The notes: generated from the sequence alone by a model not told the origin. DNA of 59,096 nucleotides from CAYJAD01 sp964369995 (GCA_964369995.1 CAYJHH010000004.1:1-59096), one strand, 5' to 3'. Shown: positions 42,345-51,909, counted from the stretch's first letter. A program made the numbers and translations.

Positions 42345-43265
42345 TTAACGCGCTAGCACAGTATAGGTACGTGTCCCATCTGCATGAAAGAAAATAATAC
42401 GAAACTTTGTTTGTGCATCTTTAAGAGCGCCGCCATCTTGCACACACAGATCTAGTGTTATAGGCTGAGCAATATTTAAAGAAAAAGATGCATCGTTAGC
42501 GTTAACAAAGTTTTCTCCTTGATACACAGCCAGTACACCTTGCGCCGAGGCTTTTACATCCCTAGTTTTCCAAGAAGCTAGCTTACCCCCCATACTTTCT
42601 AGGCGAACCGCCACCAATGGACTGGCTTGCAAAGCAATGGCACGAAGGCAGGTGTCTGCTTGTCCGTCAGAAGTAAAAGTGGTAAGAGCCAGCACATCTT
42701 TGGTGCTAGGAATTAATATGGCTTTGCCTGGCTTTTTATTTGCTGGGGCAAGAGGTACGGCAAAGCTTGAGGCGCTACTACCGCCCTCAACTGTACGGGC
42801 AGAAGATTTCTCCACTTGCGGTTTTATATCCCCTTTTTTCACAAAAAGCGGTTTCGCCGCCGGAGCTGATTCTGCTGCCTTTGGCTTTACATCCTCTTCT
42901 TTCACAAAAAGTGGCTTAGCCGCAGGGCTTGCTTGCTTTGCATTTTCTTCGGCTGAAGCCGGCGCTTGCGTTTTTTTATCCTCTTCTTGCACAAAAAGCG
43001 GTTTCGCCGCCGGAGCTGATTCTGCTGCCTTTGGCTTTGCTTCCTCTTCTTTCACAAAAAGTGGCTTAGGCGCAGGGATTGCTTGCTTTGTACTTTCTTC
43101 GGCTGAGGCGGATGCTTGTTGTGGCGTGGCTTCTGGTGCTTTTCCCCCAAAAGAAAAAGGCGTCACCGTAGTGGTGGATGCCCACACCTGCACAACCCCA
43201 AAAGAGAGGGTATAGAGCACAGCAAAAAAACAACATAGTAAATACGAGGAAGAAGAACATCTCAT
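42345..43265 (-). CDS. KPLFVKEE-repeat exported protein with shared C-terminal domain
   Basis: 306 residues. The signal peptide (...VVQVWA-STTTV) is followed by a low-complexity linker with four imperfect repeats of about 30-40 residues containing PAAKPLFVKEED and KPKAAESA, then the same ~130-residue C-terminal domain as in the proteins ending at 704 and 5479 (KPGKA, VRLESMGG, SWKTRDVKA, GVLAV, DASFSL, HADGTRTY). The SD GAGGGG is 8 bases before the ATG. The three proteins thus attach one domain to linkers of different sequence and length, as in proteins that must reach across the periplasm or surface layer. It is monocistronic between two hairpins. Confidence 0.8.
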   Translation of the reverse strand: MRCSSSSYLLCCFFAVLYTLSFGVVQVWASTTTVTPFSFGGKAPEATPQQASASAEESTKQAIPAPKPLFVKEEEAKPKAAESAPAAKPLFVQEEDKKTQAPASAEENAKQASPAAKPLFVKEEDVKPKAAESAPAAKPLFVKKGDIKPQVEKSSARTVEGGSSASSFAVPLAPANKKPGKAILIPSTKDVLALTTFTSDGQADTCLRAIALQASPLVAVRLESMGGKLASWKTRDVKASAQGVLAVYQGENFVNANDASFSLNIAQPITLDLCVQDGGALKDAQTKFRIIFFHADGTRTYTVLAR

Positions 43266-43640
43266 AACAATAACCCCTCATTATAAAATAACATTACAGC
43301 ATATATATCTTACACAGTCTACATTTATCCCAGTAAAATCTAAACACACTTTGGCAATTTTTTACATTATACAAAGAAACTCTAAAAGCATTATTAATTG
43401 TTGTTACAAAGCTACCAAGCTTATGACTGGCGCAGCTCGCCTACTTCTCAGAAAAATACTTTATATATTGCAACATATGGGACTTTCATAATAAGTTTTC
43501 CAACTAAAGGCAAGAATCATATAAAAAAACACTTTCTTTCCTGCCACATATGACGAAAGCCCTGCAGAAAGAAATATCCTAAAATTTTTTGCCGCAAGTG
43601 GCATCACTTAGCATGTTAGAGGTTAAGGCCAAGGTAGAAC
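43266..43640. other. AT-rich intergenic region, no gene seen
   Basis: Upstream region of the 42345-43265 gene. All frames are broken by stops and nothing resembles a gene. It holds the promoter of that gene, but no strong consensus match was found. Confidence 0.45.
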
Positions 43641-43673
43641 AAAAAAAGGCTTAGATTTTTTACATCTAAGCCT
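43641..43673. terminator. terminator hairpin downstream of the M16 operon
   Basis: A perfect 10-bp stem AGGCTTAGAT/ATCTAAGCCT (43647-43656, 43664-43673). On the minus strand it is followed by seven Ts, a classic intrinsic terminator about 210 bp past the M16 stop codon. T-rich DNA also follows on the plus strand. Confidence 0.7.
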
Positions 43674-43780
43674 CTAATTTTTTAGTCGAAATGAAAGGAT
43701 TTAAACCTTCACCCCCTTGAATATCATGCCATAAATAAGCATTTACAGTTCAGAGAGTGATAAGTTTCACCCTATTTATA

Positions 43781-43827
43781 AGCCTTGTGACCTTCACCTA
43801 AAAGAAAGAGAAGAAGGTCACAGGGCT
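43781..43827 (-). terminator. long hairpin just after the M16 protease gene
   Basis: AGCCTTGTGACCTTC (43781-43795) pairs with GAAGGTCACAGGGCT (43813-43827), 15 bp with one mismatch or wobble, about 55 bp past the stop codon. No U-tract follows, so it may protect the mRNA 3' end while the hairpin at 43641-43673 terminates. Confidence 0.5.
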
Positions 43828-43881
43828 AGGTAAAATGTGAGTAATCAAAAAGGCTAAACAAGTAAAAAGAAGGTAAGCTTC

Positions 43882-46743
43882 TTACTTCTCTGACGGAGCT
43901 ACCGTAACGCCGGTAAGCATGGCCTTCTCTGAATCCATAAAGGCCTGTGCTATCTCAGCATTAATTTCTTCCAAAGTGATGGATTTCACCATTTCGGTAA
44001 AATCTCCATGCCACTCAAGGTAGGGGTAAGATCTGCGAGCCATAAGAGAAAGCAGTGATTCATATATCTTATTTTGCTTAGCACTTTGCATCCAGCCACC
44101 AATCATAGGCTTTTTCATGCGTTGCAAAGTTTGAGCGTCTACACCTTTTTTGGAAAAATCAGCAACAATATTGCTCACTTCTTGACGCATTTGGTCAAAG
44201 TTTTCATGCTGTGTATCAATATTCACAAGATACATACCATAGCCACTGACCTCATCTGCCCAGTACATAACACGTGGAGAATACGAGGCACCAAACTTTT
44301 CGCGAATGAGCGTACGCATGACATCACCCAAAATGGATGCGGTCAAACGACGCTTAAGCAATATTTTTCTATCTTGTACATTCTCTAAGGGTCTATAATA
44401 TGCCAAGCGAATGGCAGCTTGATTCACCGCCGAAGGCACTTCTATATGCACTGTAGTTTTATCTTGCGCATCAAAGGCATATTGAGTGGTATGCAATTTT
44501 TCCGGCAAGGAAGGCCATTGCAATGCATCGGAACCAAAGAATTTAGACACACTTTGTATGCTTTGGACCGCATCTATATCACCCACCACGGAAAGCACAG
44601 GCACTCCTGTGGCGTACAATTCATGTAAAGTTTTTTCTAAGGTAGGCAAATCATACTTGGCGGCCATGCTCTGCAGTATAGGTTCATTACGTGGGCTTTC
44701 TTGCCAAAAAAGTTTCAGCGCTTCCATTTGCAGGGCAGATTTTAAATCCTTACCTCTTTTGGCATCGGCCACCGCATAATTACGCAAGGCCAAATCTCTA
44801 TTTTGAGCATTGATAAAGGGCGCCTTATATTGCGTCCAAAGGGCTTCAAGATTTTTTTCAAAGTTCTTGCTTTCCCCTTCACTGACAAGAGAAAGAACCT
44901 CTGTATCCAAAATGGCTTTAACAGAAATGCCCTCCTCCTGAGCAAGCCTATTGGCATCACTTATACTCAAATTACCAAAACCTGACTGTGCGTCCACATA
45001 TGTTGCCACTTTGGCTCGCACCACATTTGCATCATCATAAGCGCCCAATCCAGCACCCAAGCTCAAGCCCATGGAAACTTTTCCTGCTGAGAAAGGCGTT
45101 GGCAAAATGCGCACCACAAGACCATTGGCAAAGGTGACTTCGTGTAAAGTCAGCTCAGTATTTTTGATGGGAAAGGTTTTTTGTGTTTGTACAGTGCCAC
45201 CCTGTCTGGGCAAAGAAACATACGGATATTGCACAGGTTTTTGCGCTTGCAAGGGATGTAATTCTTGCTTTAAGCCTTCTTGCCAAAGCTGTTGCAATTT
45301 GTCCTCAGCATTATCAATTTTCGCCGTGCCTGTAACAGAAAGAATAGTCGCATCTTGTTTCCAAGAATTTTCAAAGGCTTTATGTAAATTTTGCGCTGTG
45401 GCTTTGGCTATGAGTTTTTCATACATAACATGGGATTGTTCCCAAGATTGATACACCCTGTCATGGGTGAAGCAACCAATCATGTTTTTTAGAATTTTGT
45501 CATTTTGTTCCTGTTTGGCAAGGTGCATTCTACGCTCAGATGTGCGCAAATAGCTCTTTTTAACTTCTTCAACCTCTTCAGGTAAAAAACCAAATTTTAA
45601 GGCAACAAGCATGGCATTTTGTAATTTTTCAAAAGCTTCCTGCCAAGATGCGGCCTCGGTAGTGGCAAAAATATCTGCCGATGGGAAAAAGCCAAAAACT
45701 TCGTTAAAACGTGCACCGGCCTTGAGAAAAGGGGCTTTGCCTTCGGCTATGGCAGTGTGTAAACGTTTAGATAAAATAGAATTTGCCATGGCAACATACA
45801 GCATGTCTTCTTGTACAGCCAGTGAATCTGGTTGCCATTGCAATGCGCCCTGCGCTTTTATTTGCACGGTGGTGCTATCGCTTTGAAAGGAGTCATGGTA
45901 AACATGAATACCCTTTAAAGGACTATTTTTAAAAGGAAATATAACTCGTGCCTGCCCTCTGGCTTGTAAATCCTTAAATTTCTCTTGAATCAATTTTTCC
46001 ATTTCTTGCGGCTGAATATCACCAACAGCCATAAGGATGATATTTTCTGGGCGATACCATGCATCATAAAAATCTTTTATAACTTGCGGCTGTACTGTAT
46101 TTATCACCTGTTCTGTACCAATAATATCATGAACAAATTCCGTATCTTCATACAGGAATTGACGCAGGCGCAAACGAGCACGATGTTGGTCGGAGTCTCG
46201 GCTATTTTTTTCTGAAATAATTACCCCACGCTCAGCCTCAACTTCCTTGCTTGCTATGGTTATGCCATCGCAAACATCGCGCATAAAAACAAGGGCGTCC
46301 TGTATGGATTTTTGGGAGTTTAAGATATTTACTTCATAGACAGTTTCTTTAAGCGAGGTATAAGCATTGGCGTCTTTGCCAAAAGTCATACCATTGCTTT
46401 GAAAAAAAGGAATCAACTTACCTGCGGGAAAATTCTTGGTACCATTAAAAGCAAGGTGCTCCAAAAAGTGTGCTACTCCCTTTTCGTTATCATCTTCCAT
46501 AAGAGAGCCTGCAAGCACCATTAATTGCAAAGAAACTCTTTCAACGGGATTAGCATTTTGCTGAATGATATAACGAAAGCCATTGTCTAATCGGCCATAA
46601 ATGGCTGTATCATGTTTTGGCAAAGAGCTTTTTTCATGAGGCCATTTACTATCATGCCAATACATGTGGCTTTGTTTTGCAAGGGCAATATTCATAAAGC
46701 AAAAACAAAAAACACTACAAAGTAAGATAACTTTTTTAATCAC
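43882..46743 (-). CDS. M16 family periplasmic zinc protease (PqqL/FusC-like)
   Basis: 953 residues starting at a GTG with an AAGGA SD. A signal peptide (...MNIALA-KQS) places it in the periplasm. The inverted zinc motif H92-F-L-E-H96 (AHFLEHLAFNGT) and the distal glutamate region near 171 (EVEAERGVIISEKNSR) mark an active M16 N-terminal half; the second M16-like half is inactive, as usual for the two-domain pitrilysin/PqqL type. These proteases degrade peptides or small imported proteins; in the E. coli and Pectobacterium Fus systems a relative digests ferredoxin imported via TonB. Here it closes an operon encoding a TonB motor and a peptide importer, 16 bp after the TPR gene. Confidence 0.9.
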   Translation of the reverse strand: MIKKVILLCSVFCFCFMNIALAKQSHMYWHDSKWPHEKSSLPKHDTAIYGRLDNGFRYIIQQNANPVERVSLQLMVLAGSLMEDDNEKGVAHFLEHLAFNGTKNFPAGKLIPFFQSNGMTFGKDANAYTSLKETVYEVNILNSQKSIQDALVFMRDVCDGITIASKEVEAERGVIISEKNSRDSDQHRARLRLRQFLYEDTEFVHDIIGTEQVINTVQPQVIKDFYDAWYRPENIILMAVGDIQPQEMEKLIQEKFKDLQARGQARVIFPFKNSPLKGIHVYHDSFQSDSTTVQIKAQGALQWQPDSLAVQEDMLYVAMANSILSKRLHTAIAEGKAPFLKAGARFNEVFGFFPSADIFATTEAASWQEAFEKLQNAMLVALKFGFLPEEVEEVKKSYLRTSERRMHLAKQEQNDKILKNMIGCFTHDRVYQSWEQSHVMYEKLIAKATAQNLHKAFENSWKQDATILSVTGTAKIDNAEDKLQQLWQEGLKQELHPLQAQKPVQYPYVSLPRQGGTVQTQKTFPIKNTELTLHEVTFANGLVVRILPTPFSAGKVSMGLSLGAGLGAYDDANVVRAKVATYVDAQSGFGNLSISDANRLAQEEGISVKAILDTEVLSLVSEGESKNFEKNLEALWTQYKAPFINAQNRDLALRNYAVADAKRGKDLKSALQMEALKLFWQESPRNEPILQSMAAKYDLPTLEKTLHELYATGVPVLSVVGDIDAVQSIQSVSKFFGSDALQWPSLPEKLHTTQYAFDAQDKTTVHIEVPSAVNQAAIRLAYYRPLENVQDRKILLKRRLTASILGDVMRTLIREKFGASYSPRVMYWADEVSGYGMYLVNIDTQHENFDQMRQEVSNIVADFSKKGVDAQTLQRMKKPMIGGWMQSAKQNKIYESLLSLMARRSYPYLEWHGDFTEMVKSITLEEINAEIAQAFMDSEKAMLTGVTVAPSEK

Positions 46744-46759
46744 AATATATCCTTATACG

Positions 46760-47980
46760 TTACTGTTCATGGTGAGCAAAGGCATCTAATTTTTCATCAG
46801 CCAATTGCCTAGCAATAGTTAATAGTTGCGTAGCCATGGGGGCAAGTGGACCTTGCATATTTTCAAGCAGCTCAAGCTCAGCAACCATGGTTTTCCAATC
46901 TTTTTTATCCCAGGCCATTTCTGCAAGCATCCATTGAGATTTTTCTGCATAGTTTTGGCCACCGCTTTCACTGGAAGCGCCGCCTGATTTTACTAAAGAG
47001 CGAAAAATCTCTTTCGCTTCAGAAAAAGACTTAGCGCTATGGTATATTTGAGCTAAACGAAATTGCCTCGCTGTGGTATATTTTTTCTGCAAAGCAAGCT
47101 TGGTCACCTGTATGGCTGTGGGATAATCTCCTGCTTGAGCAAAAAGTACGCCCACATAATCCAAGGTCAGCACGGGGGTATTTTGAAAAGATAACAATCT
47201 TTTTCCCGAAAGAGGAGCCATCAAGGAATAATATAAACCAGCTAATTGCTCCGCTTCCCCTCTGGAAGGGGCTTTGAATTTATATGCAATTTCATAGGCA
47301 GCAGCAGCTTTTTCTCTTTGTTTTAGCTCATAATACAAATAACCTAGCAAGCGCCACAATTCTGGATTTTCTTGAAAATGCTGTAAGCCTCTTTCAATGG
47401 TAGCAACAGCGCTTTTTTTATCACCCTTGGCAAAATACGCTTGGCCTAGCATCTGAAACCATAAGGCTTGAGGTTTTGCCAAAGCAACCAAAGCTTTTAA
47501 CACATTGATGGCATTAGTATATTTTTTCGCTTGAAGATAGCAATATCCTGCAGTGGATGCTAATTGATGGTTTTTCCTTCCTGTAAGGGTATAGGCCTTT
47601 TCATAAGCTTGTCCGGCCTTAAACATTTGCCTACTTTGATAATATGCAGAAGCTAAATTCTGCATAATATTTACATTTTTAGGATAAGCATCAGCACCTT
47701 GCTGTAAAATGGTCACAGCCTTTTTATACTGCTTGGTGTTAAGTAATATTACCCCATAAAGTTCATAACCATAGTGATGCTTTTCACCCTTTTGGCGAAA
47801 ATATTTCTCTAAACTAGCCTGACTTGCTTTATAATCTTTTGAGTCCAAAGCCTTTTTAGCTTCTGTAAAAATAGCATACTCACTTTGTGTCACCCCGCGG
47901 GTGGCGTGAGCTTGCGTCAAAGTTAAGCTCACAACACAAAAAAGAGAAAAAAGAATATAAAAAGAAATGGCACGTATCAT
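46760..47980 (-). CDS. exported TPR protein of the TonB cluster
   Basis: The start is the ATG ending at 47980, preceded by GAGGA and followed by a signal peptide (MIRAISFYILF... to TQAHA-TRG); a longer frame upstream has no SD. The 406-residue product carries about nine tetratricopeptide-like repeats (YGVILLNTKQYKKAVTIL, LASAYYQSRQMFKAGQAY, LLGYLYYELKQREKAAAAY). TonB2-type clusters in vibrios and relatives often include a periplasmic TPR gene beside DUF3450, ExbB, ExbD and TonB genes, so it is probably a scaffold of that complex. It lies between tonB (58 bp) and the M16 gene (16 bp). Confidence 0.85.
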   Translation of the reverse strand: MIRAISFYILFSLFCVVSLTLTQAHATRGVTQSEYAIFTEAKKALDSKDYKASQASLEKYFRQKGEKHHYGYELYGVILLNTKQYKKAVTILQQGADAYPKNVNIMQNLASAYYQSRQMFKAGQAYEKAYTLTGRKNHQLASTAGYCYLQAKKYTNAINVLKALVALAKPQALWFQMLGQAYFAKGDKKSAVATIERGLQHFQENPELWRLLGYLYYELKQREKAAAAYEIAYKFKAPSRGEAEQLAGLYYSLMAPLSGKRLLSFQNTPVLTLDYVGVLFAQAGDYPTAIQVTKLALQKKYTTARQFRLAQIYHSAKSFSEAKEIFRSLVKSGGASSESGGQNYAEKSQWMLAEMAWDKKDWKTMVAELELLENMQGPLAPMATQLLTIARQLADEKLDAFAHHEQ

Positions 47981-48038
47981 ACTTTTATCCTCAGCAAGGC
48001 ATGGCCTTGCATATGCAAAACACTTCCACGCATCATGG

Positions 48039-48704
48039 TTAACGCGGTGTAAAAACAAAAGGTTGCTCGGCTACACATTGCACAGCTTTTCCAGCCTTTT
48101 TGCAGGGGGTAAACTCCCACAAGGAAATGCGTTCATGAATTTCTTTCAAAAAAGGCTGATACTCCGGCTTCATTCCCACAGGGCTTATATTTACCACCTT
48201 GCCATTGGTTCCAAGAACAATACGCACGCGCACTGTCACCTTCATCTTCTTTTTTACTTGTGAGGGATACTCTGGTGGTGGAGCATAAATGGGCCGTGGC
48301 AATTCATCCACATCCCCTAAGCTAAAAGCCCCGCCCGAAGCCATCTTGGGAGCACTGGCGGTGGACACAGAAGGCACACCGGCCACAGCCACTGTCCCTG
48401 CCACCTCTGGTGCAAAATCAAACTTCATGGTGGGCATGGCAGGCTGCACCGTAGGCGTTTCTAAAGTCATATCTACCTTAGCCATATCCTCAAGTTCAGC
48501 CACTTCTTGTACGTCTTCAGACTCCACAGTCTGCTCTTGTGTTGTGGGCTTGGTATATTGCGATAATTTCACAGAACCGCGCCTACTGGGCTCCTCTAAA
48601 GGAGCATACAGTATGGAGCCCACCACCAATAACAATAAAAAGAGCGCAGCCGTTATTCCTAAAGACCCTAAAGAAGAAACTATATGTCTTTTATATTTTT
48701 CCAT
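48039..48704 (-). CDS. tonB: TonB family energy-transducing protein
   Basis: 221 residues: short cytoplasmic N-terminus, one TM helix (SLGITAALFLLLLVVGSILY), a periplasmic linker that is acidic and Thr/Pro/Val-rich with little of the usual Pro-Lys repeat, and a C-terminal TonB domain (PPPEYPSQVKKKMKVTVRV, GTNGKVVNISPVG, LWEFTPCKKAGKAV). It transmits proton-motive force from ExbB/ExbD to outer-membrane receptors. It is the short TonB2 type and lies 29 bp after exbD. No TonB-dependent receptor is encoded in the window. Confidence 0.9.
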   Translation of the reverse strand: MEKYKRHIVSSLGSLGITAALFLLLLVVGSILYAPLEEPSRRGSVKLSQYTKPTTQEQTVESEDVQEVAELEDMAKVDMTLETPTVQPAMPTMKFDFAPEVAGTVAVAGVPSVSTASAPKMASGGAFSLGDVDELPRPIYAPPPEYPSQVKKKMKVTVRVRIVLGTNGKVVNISPVGMKPEYQPFLKEIHERISLWEFTPCKKAGKAVQCVAEQPFVFTPR

Positions 48705-48733
48705 AATATGGCCCCTTATGAACGCTTAATCTA

Positions 48734-49135
48734 TCATTCATCTTCTGTGGCCACTGATATATTTTCCACGCCCGCAAGACGACACATATCAAGTACCTTT
48801 ATGAGTACGCCGGCATTGGCTTGCACATCTGCAGCAACAATGACAGCCAATTTATCATTTTCAGCCTTAAACTGCTTCATACGCGCGCTAATAGTGCGAA
48901 TATCAATGGTTTTCCCTTCAACCCAAACCACATTGTCTTTATCTATGCCCACAATGATTTGCACAGATTGCGACTCGCCCGTACTGGCAGCAGGGCGTTC
49001 AACCACAATACCGGATTCTCTGATAAAGCTTGTGGAAACAATGAAAAAAATGAGTAAAATAAACACCATGTCAATTAAAGGTGTTAAGTCAATATCCGTT
49101 CCGCCCATGGAAGATTGTGATCTACGCCACTTCAT
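48734..49135 (-). CDS. exbD: ExbD/TolR biopolymer transport protein
   Basis: 133 residues from the ATG ending at 49135, where AAGGAG is 6 bases upstream; the ATG two codons earlier abuts the SD. One TM helix carries the proton-pathway aspartate (DLTPLIDMVFILLIFF), and a periplasmic domain follows (VVWVEGKTIDIRTI, LAVIVAADVQANAGVLIKV). It overlaps the end of exbB by 14 bp, typical of coupled exbB-exbD pairs. Confidence 0.93.
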   Translation of the reverse strand: MKWRRSQSSMGGTDIDLTPLIDMVFILLIFFIVSTSFIRESGIVVERPAASTGESQSVQIIVGIDKDNVVWVEGKTIDIRTISARMKQFKAENDKLAVIVAADVQANAGVLIKVLDMCRLAGVENISVATEDE

Positions 49136-49697
49136 ATGCATCTCCTTGTTCTTCTATGGCATGCAAAGCAATAATACGCAGTTTATCTTGTACTTTTTGT
49201 GCCTTTCGATAGAGAATACCGCCTACAATCAAGGTAGGAACTGCCACAATAAGGCCGCATTGCGTGGTGAGCAAAGCTTCAGAAATACCATGAGTCAGCT
49301 GAGAGCTACTGATGGCCTCCACCTGCGACAATACGGTAAAAGTACTAATCATCCCTTGCACTGTGCCAAGCAGGCCCACAAAGGGAGCCAAAGAAGAAAG
49401 CAACAGCACTGTACCCACATTTTGCATAATGGGGCGCATTTTTTTCCGTGCTGTGATGCTCAGAATATTTGATTCTGTTCTTTTATTTATACCTGTTTGC
49501 GTTAAGGCATAGCAGAAACTTTCATACTCTTTATAAAAATCACTTTCTGCCCTACTGCATTTACGCAGCATATAACTTACGTCCAAAATAAGCTTCCACG
49601 CCCACAAAGATAAAAATGTGAGCGCAAAAATAAGTATAGAAGCTGAATACAGCTCCACAATGTCTTTGTACAAAACATCAAATACATACATGCCCAT
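49122..49697 (-). CDS. exbB: ExbB/TolQ proton-channel protein
   Basis: 191 residues with three TM segments and the MotA/TolQ/ExbB signature (LAPFVGLLGTVQGMISTF, ISEALLTTQCGLIVAVPTLI). It assembles with ExbD in the inner membrane to energise TonB. The start has AGGAG 8 bases upstream. It is the short ExbB of a pair; the long coiled-coil type is encoded immediately upstream, as in Vibrio TonB2 clusters. Confidence 0.92.
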   Translation of the reverse strand: MGMYVFDVLYKDIVELYSASILIFALTFLSLWAWKLILDVSYMLRKCSRAESDFYKEYESFCYALTQTGINKRTESNILSITARKKMRPIMQNVGTVLLLSSLAPFVGLLGTVQGMISTFTVLSQVEAISSSQLTHGISEALLTTQCGLIVAVPTLIVGGILYRKAQKVQDKLRIIALHAIEEQGDAYEVA

Positions 49698-49721
49698 TAC
49701 ACATACTCCTGTAATAATGCG

Positions 49722-51128
49722 CTATTTTGTGTACTGCCTAATGACTATGGTGCTGGCTAATTCCATATCAAGCACAATAGAGTTCATTTTACGACTCAAG
49801 AAATGATGTGCCAAAAGTAAAGGAATAGCTACCAGCAAACCCATTTCGGTGGTGAGTAAGGCTTCTGAAATACCGCCGGATAACAACTTAGGATCACTAT
49901 TACCAAAAGCGGTAATAACTCTAAATGTTGTAACAATACCGGACACAGTACCCAGAAGACCCAGCAAAGGCGCCACAGCCGCAAATATGCGAATAGTATT
50001 TAAGAATTTTTCCAAAGCCGGCATTTCTTTCAACATGGCTTCTTCGGCTCGTCTTTCTAAAGCTTGGGGATCCATGGATAGTGGCGCTGCAGTTTCATTT
50101 TCTTGGAACAGCATTTGCCACACCACACGCCCTGCAGGATTTGTAGCTTTGCTTGACGTGTCCTTCAAATTTTCTAAGGTCTGCGAAGCTAAAGACTCTC
50201 CTTGTAGTTTAACACGCGAAAGAGCTATATAGCGCTCCACCACAAGTAAAAGCCCTATAATACCTATGGCCACAATGCACCAACCAAAAAAGCCACTTTC
50301 CTGAACGGATACCCATACAGAATATTGCTTGGGAGGCGAAAGCAATATTTCGCCCTCGGTGACGTCAATGGGTAAGGTATACGCAGCGCTGGTAAAAGCT
50401 GCTTGTAAAAGTTCTTTTTCTTGTACGCTAGCCGTATAAGGCACCATCTCCAAAGGTTCAAGTATACGGGTGCGTAGTGTAAAGCCCACAGCCCCGCCAT
50501 AAGAATAATAACTTTGAAATGCACCCAAATGTAAAATATCTGCTTCTACCTGCTTTCCATCATGGGTGGAAATTAATTCTTTACCTTTTTGTACAGTACC
50601 ACTTTTGTATATGCCTTCTTGTAGTGCAGCCAGTAAAACCTCAATGGATGCTAATGTGGGAAAAGTCTTACTTTGTACGAGATTTTCCAAAACGCCGCTC
50701 TGCTCTGGCGAAAGATTTTGGCTAATATAGGTGGGCGCTGCTTGCAAAAATAAGTTAGCATTATTGCCCACTGTGGACTGAATGCTATCCATCATGCTCT
50801 TTTTTTCTTCCAAAGCTTTAGTAAGCTCTTGTTCCTGCTCTTTTAATGCAGTAAATTCTGCTTGCAAAGCTTCGGCTTGTAGCTTTCTTTGTGCAACTTC
50901 ATCGGTTAAACTTTGCCTTTCAGCACGCAGACGTTTTTGCTCTTCAGTCATTTGTGCATTAAGTGTATAGACTTTATTCAACGTGGATTTTTTTGTGGCA
51001 TCCAATTCCTGTTGCACTTGCGGAAGTGTTTTTTGTGTTGCGGCAGCAGGGCTTTGCGCTGGTACCAACAAAAGTCCCAACACTAAAGTATTCAGCAGTA
51101 AAAATCTAAAATAGTTGCTGGACTTCAT
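49722..51128 (-). CDS. large MotA/TolQ/ExbB protein with coiled coil (TtpC-like)
   Basis: 468 residues: signal sequence (to ...SPAAA-TQK), a coiled coil of about 100 residues (QMTEEQKRLRAERQSL, LKEQEQELTKALEEKK), a periplasmic domain (LFLQAAPTYISQNLSPEQ... VGFTLRTRILEP), then three TM helices with the ExbB signature (VAPLLGLLGTVSGIVTTFR, GGISEALLTTEMGLLVAIP). It matches TtpC, the additional component needed by Vibrio TonB2 systems. Its ATG overlaps the stop of the DUF3450 gene (TAATG), implying coupled translation. Confidence 0.88.
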   Translation of the reverse strand: MKSSNYFRFLLLNTLVLGLLLVPAQSPAAATQKTLPQVQQELDATKKSTLNKVYTLNAQMTEEQKRLRAERQSLTDEVAQRKLQAEALQAEFTALKEQEQELTKALEEKKSMMDSIQSTVGNNANLFLQAAPTYISQNLSPEQSGVLENLVQSKTFPTLASIEVLLAALQEGIYKSGTVQKGKELISTHDGKQVEADILHLGAFQSYYSYGGAVGFTLRTRILEPLEMVPYTASVQEKELLQAAFTSAAYTLPIDVTEGEILLSPPKQYSVWVSVQESGFFGWCIVAIGIIGLLLVVERYIALSRVKLQGESLASQTLENLKDTSSKATNPAGRVVWQMLFQENETAAPLSMDPQALERRAEEAMLKEMPALEKFLNTIRIFAAVAPLLGLLGTVSGIVTTFRVITAFGNSDPKLLSGGISEALLTTEMGLLVAIPLLLAHHFLSRKMNSIVLDMELASTIVIRQYTK

Positions 51129-51892
51129 TACTTTCCCTCCTCCTTAGACACAAAGGGTAACACCGGCAAAACATTAATATTCTCTTCACGCAAACTTTGT
51201 AAGCTTTGCACATATTGTTCTGGTAAGGGCACATATCCTTGCGGAGTATATTGCCAGCCCTTAGTCCCATCTGGTGCCAAGGCAAAAAGACCTACACGGC
51301 CTATGCGCACAAGCTTCACCGCGTGTTTACCATCAGTGGTTTCTACCGTTTCGTCTGTGATTTCAAAGCCGCGTGCGTAATCAGCTTCCACTTGCAAAGC
51401 TTCAAACACTCGGCGCAGTTTTTCTTCTAGGCCTAGGGTGTAATCATCTAAGGAAGCACGTAAAAAGGCTAATCGACTTTCACGCTCTTGAGGAAGAAAA
51501 GGCAGATCTTTTTGCACAAAAAGCTCCAGTTGCTGTACCGCTATCACCAAATTTGCTTCTAGCGCAGCTTCAAGTCTTTGCAATTCTTCTTGTGTTTTCA
51601 ACAAGGTTGCCACATTTTCCTTGGCCACTTTTACATAGCGTTCCAAGGTTTTAATATGCAAATTATACCATTCGGATTCTAATTTTGCTTGCTTTATTTC
51701 TTGTGAAAGCGCAGCTTTTTCTTGCTCCCACTTTTGTCCTTCTGTGAGCACCTGCTGCTCTGCTTGCACACCATCTGTAAGCGTTTTTACAGCTTGAGTA
51801 CTGCTAGCAGCCATTGCATGGGTAGTTGATAGAAATACTACGCAAAATAACATTAAAAAAACATTATCTAGCCATAAAAAAGGTTTTCTCAT
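51128..51892 (-). CDS. DUF3450 exported coiled-coil protein
   Basis: 254 residues with a signal peptide (...THAMA-ASSTQ), a long coiled coil (about 45-110; QKWEQEKAALSQEIKQAKLE, YVKVAKENVATLLKTQEELQ) and a C-terminal beta part with LVRIGRVGLFALAPDGTKGW and GYVPLPE, typical of DUF3450. This family is nearly always next to ttpC-exbB-exbD-tonB, so it is probably a periplasmic component of the motor; its biochemical role is not established. It begins 17 bp after yejF, linking the TonB genes to the ABC transporter transcript. SD GAGGA. Confidence 0.88.
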   Translation of the reverse strand: MRKPFLWLDNVFLMLFCVVFLSTTHAMAASSTQAVKTLTDGVQAEQQVLTEGQKWEQEKAALSQEIKQAKLESEWYNLHIKTLERYVKVAKENVATLLKTQEELQRLEAALEANLVIAVQQLELFVQKDLPFLPQERESRLAFLRASLDDYTLGLEEKLRRVFEALQVEADYARGFEITDETVETTDGKHAVKLVRIGRVGLFALAPDGTKGWQYTPQGYVPLPEQYVQSLQSLREENINVLPVLPFVSKEEGK

Positions 51893-51909
51893 TTTTTATT
51901 TCCTCTATT

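Noticed and set aside
42637..43215. 192-codon plus-strand frame
   Set aside because: Antisense to the KPLFVKEE repeats and shared domain; repetitive shadow with no SD or homology pattern.
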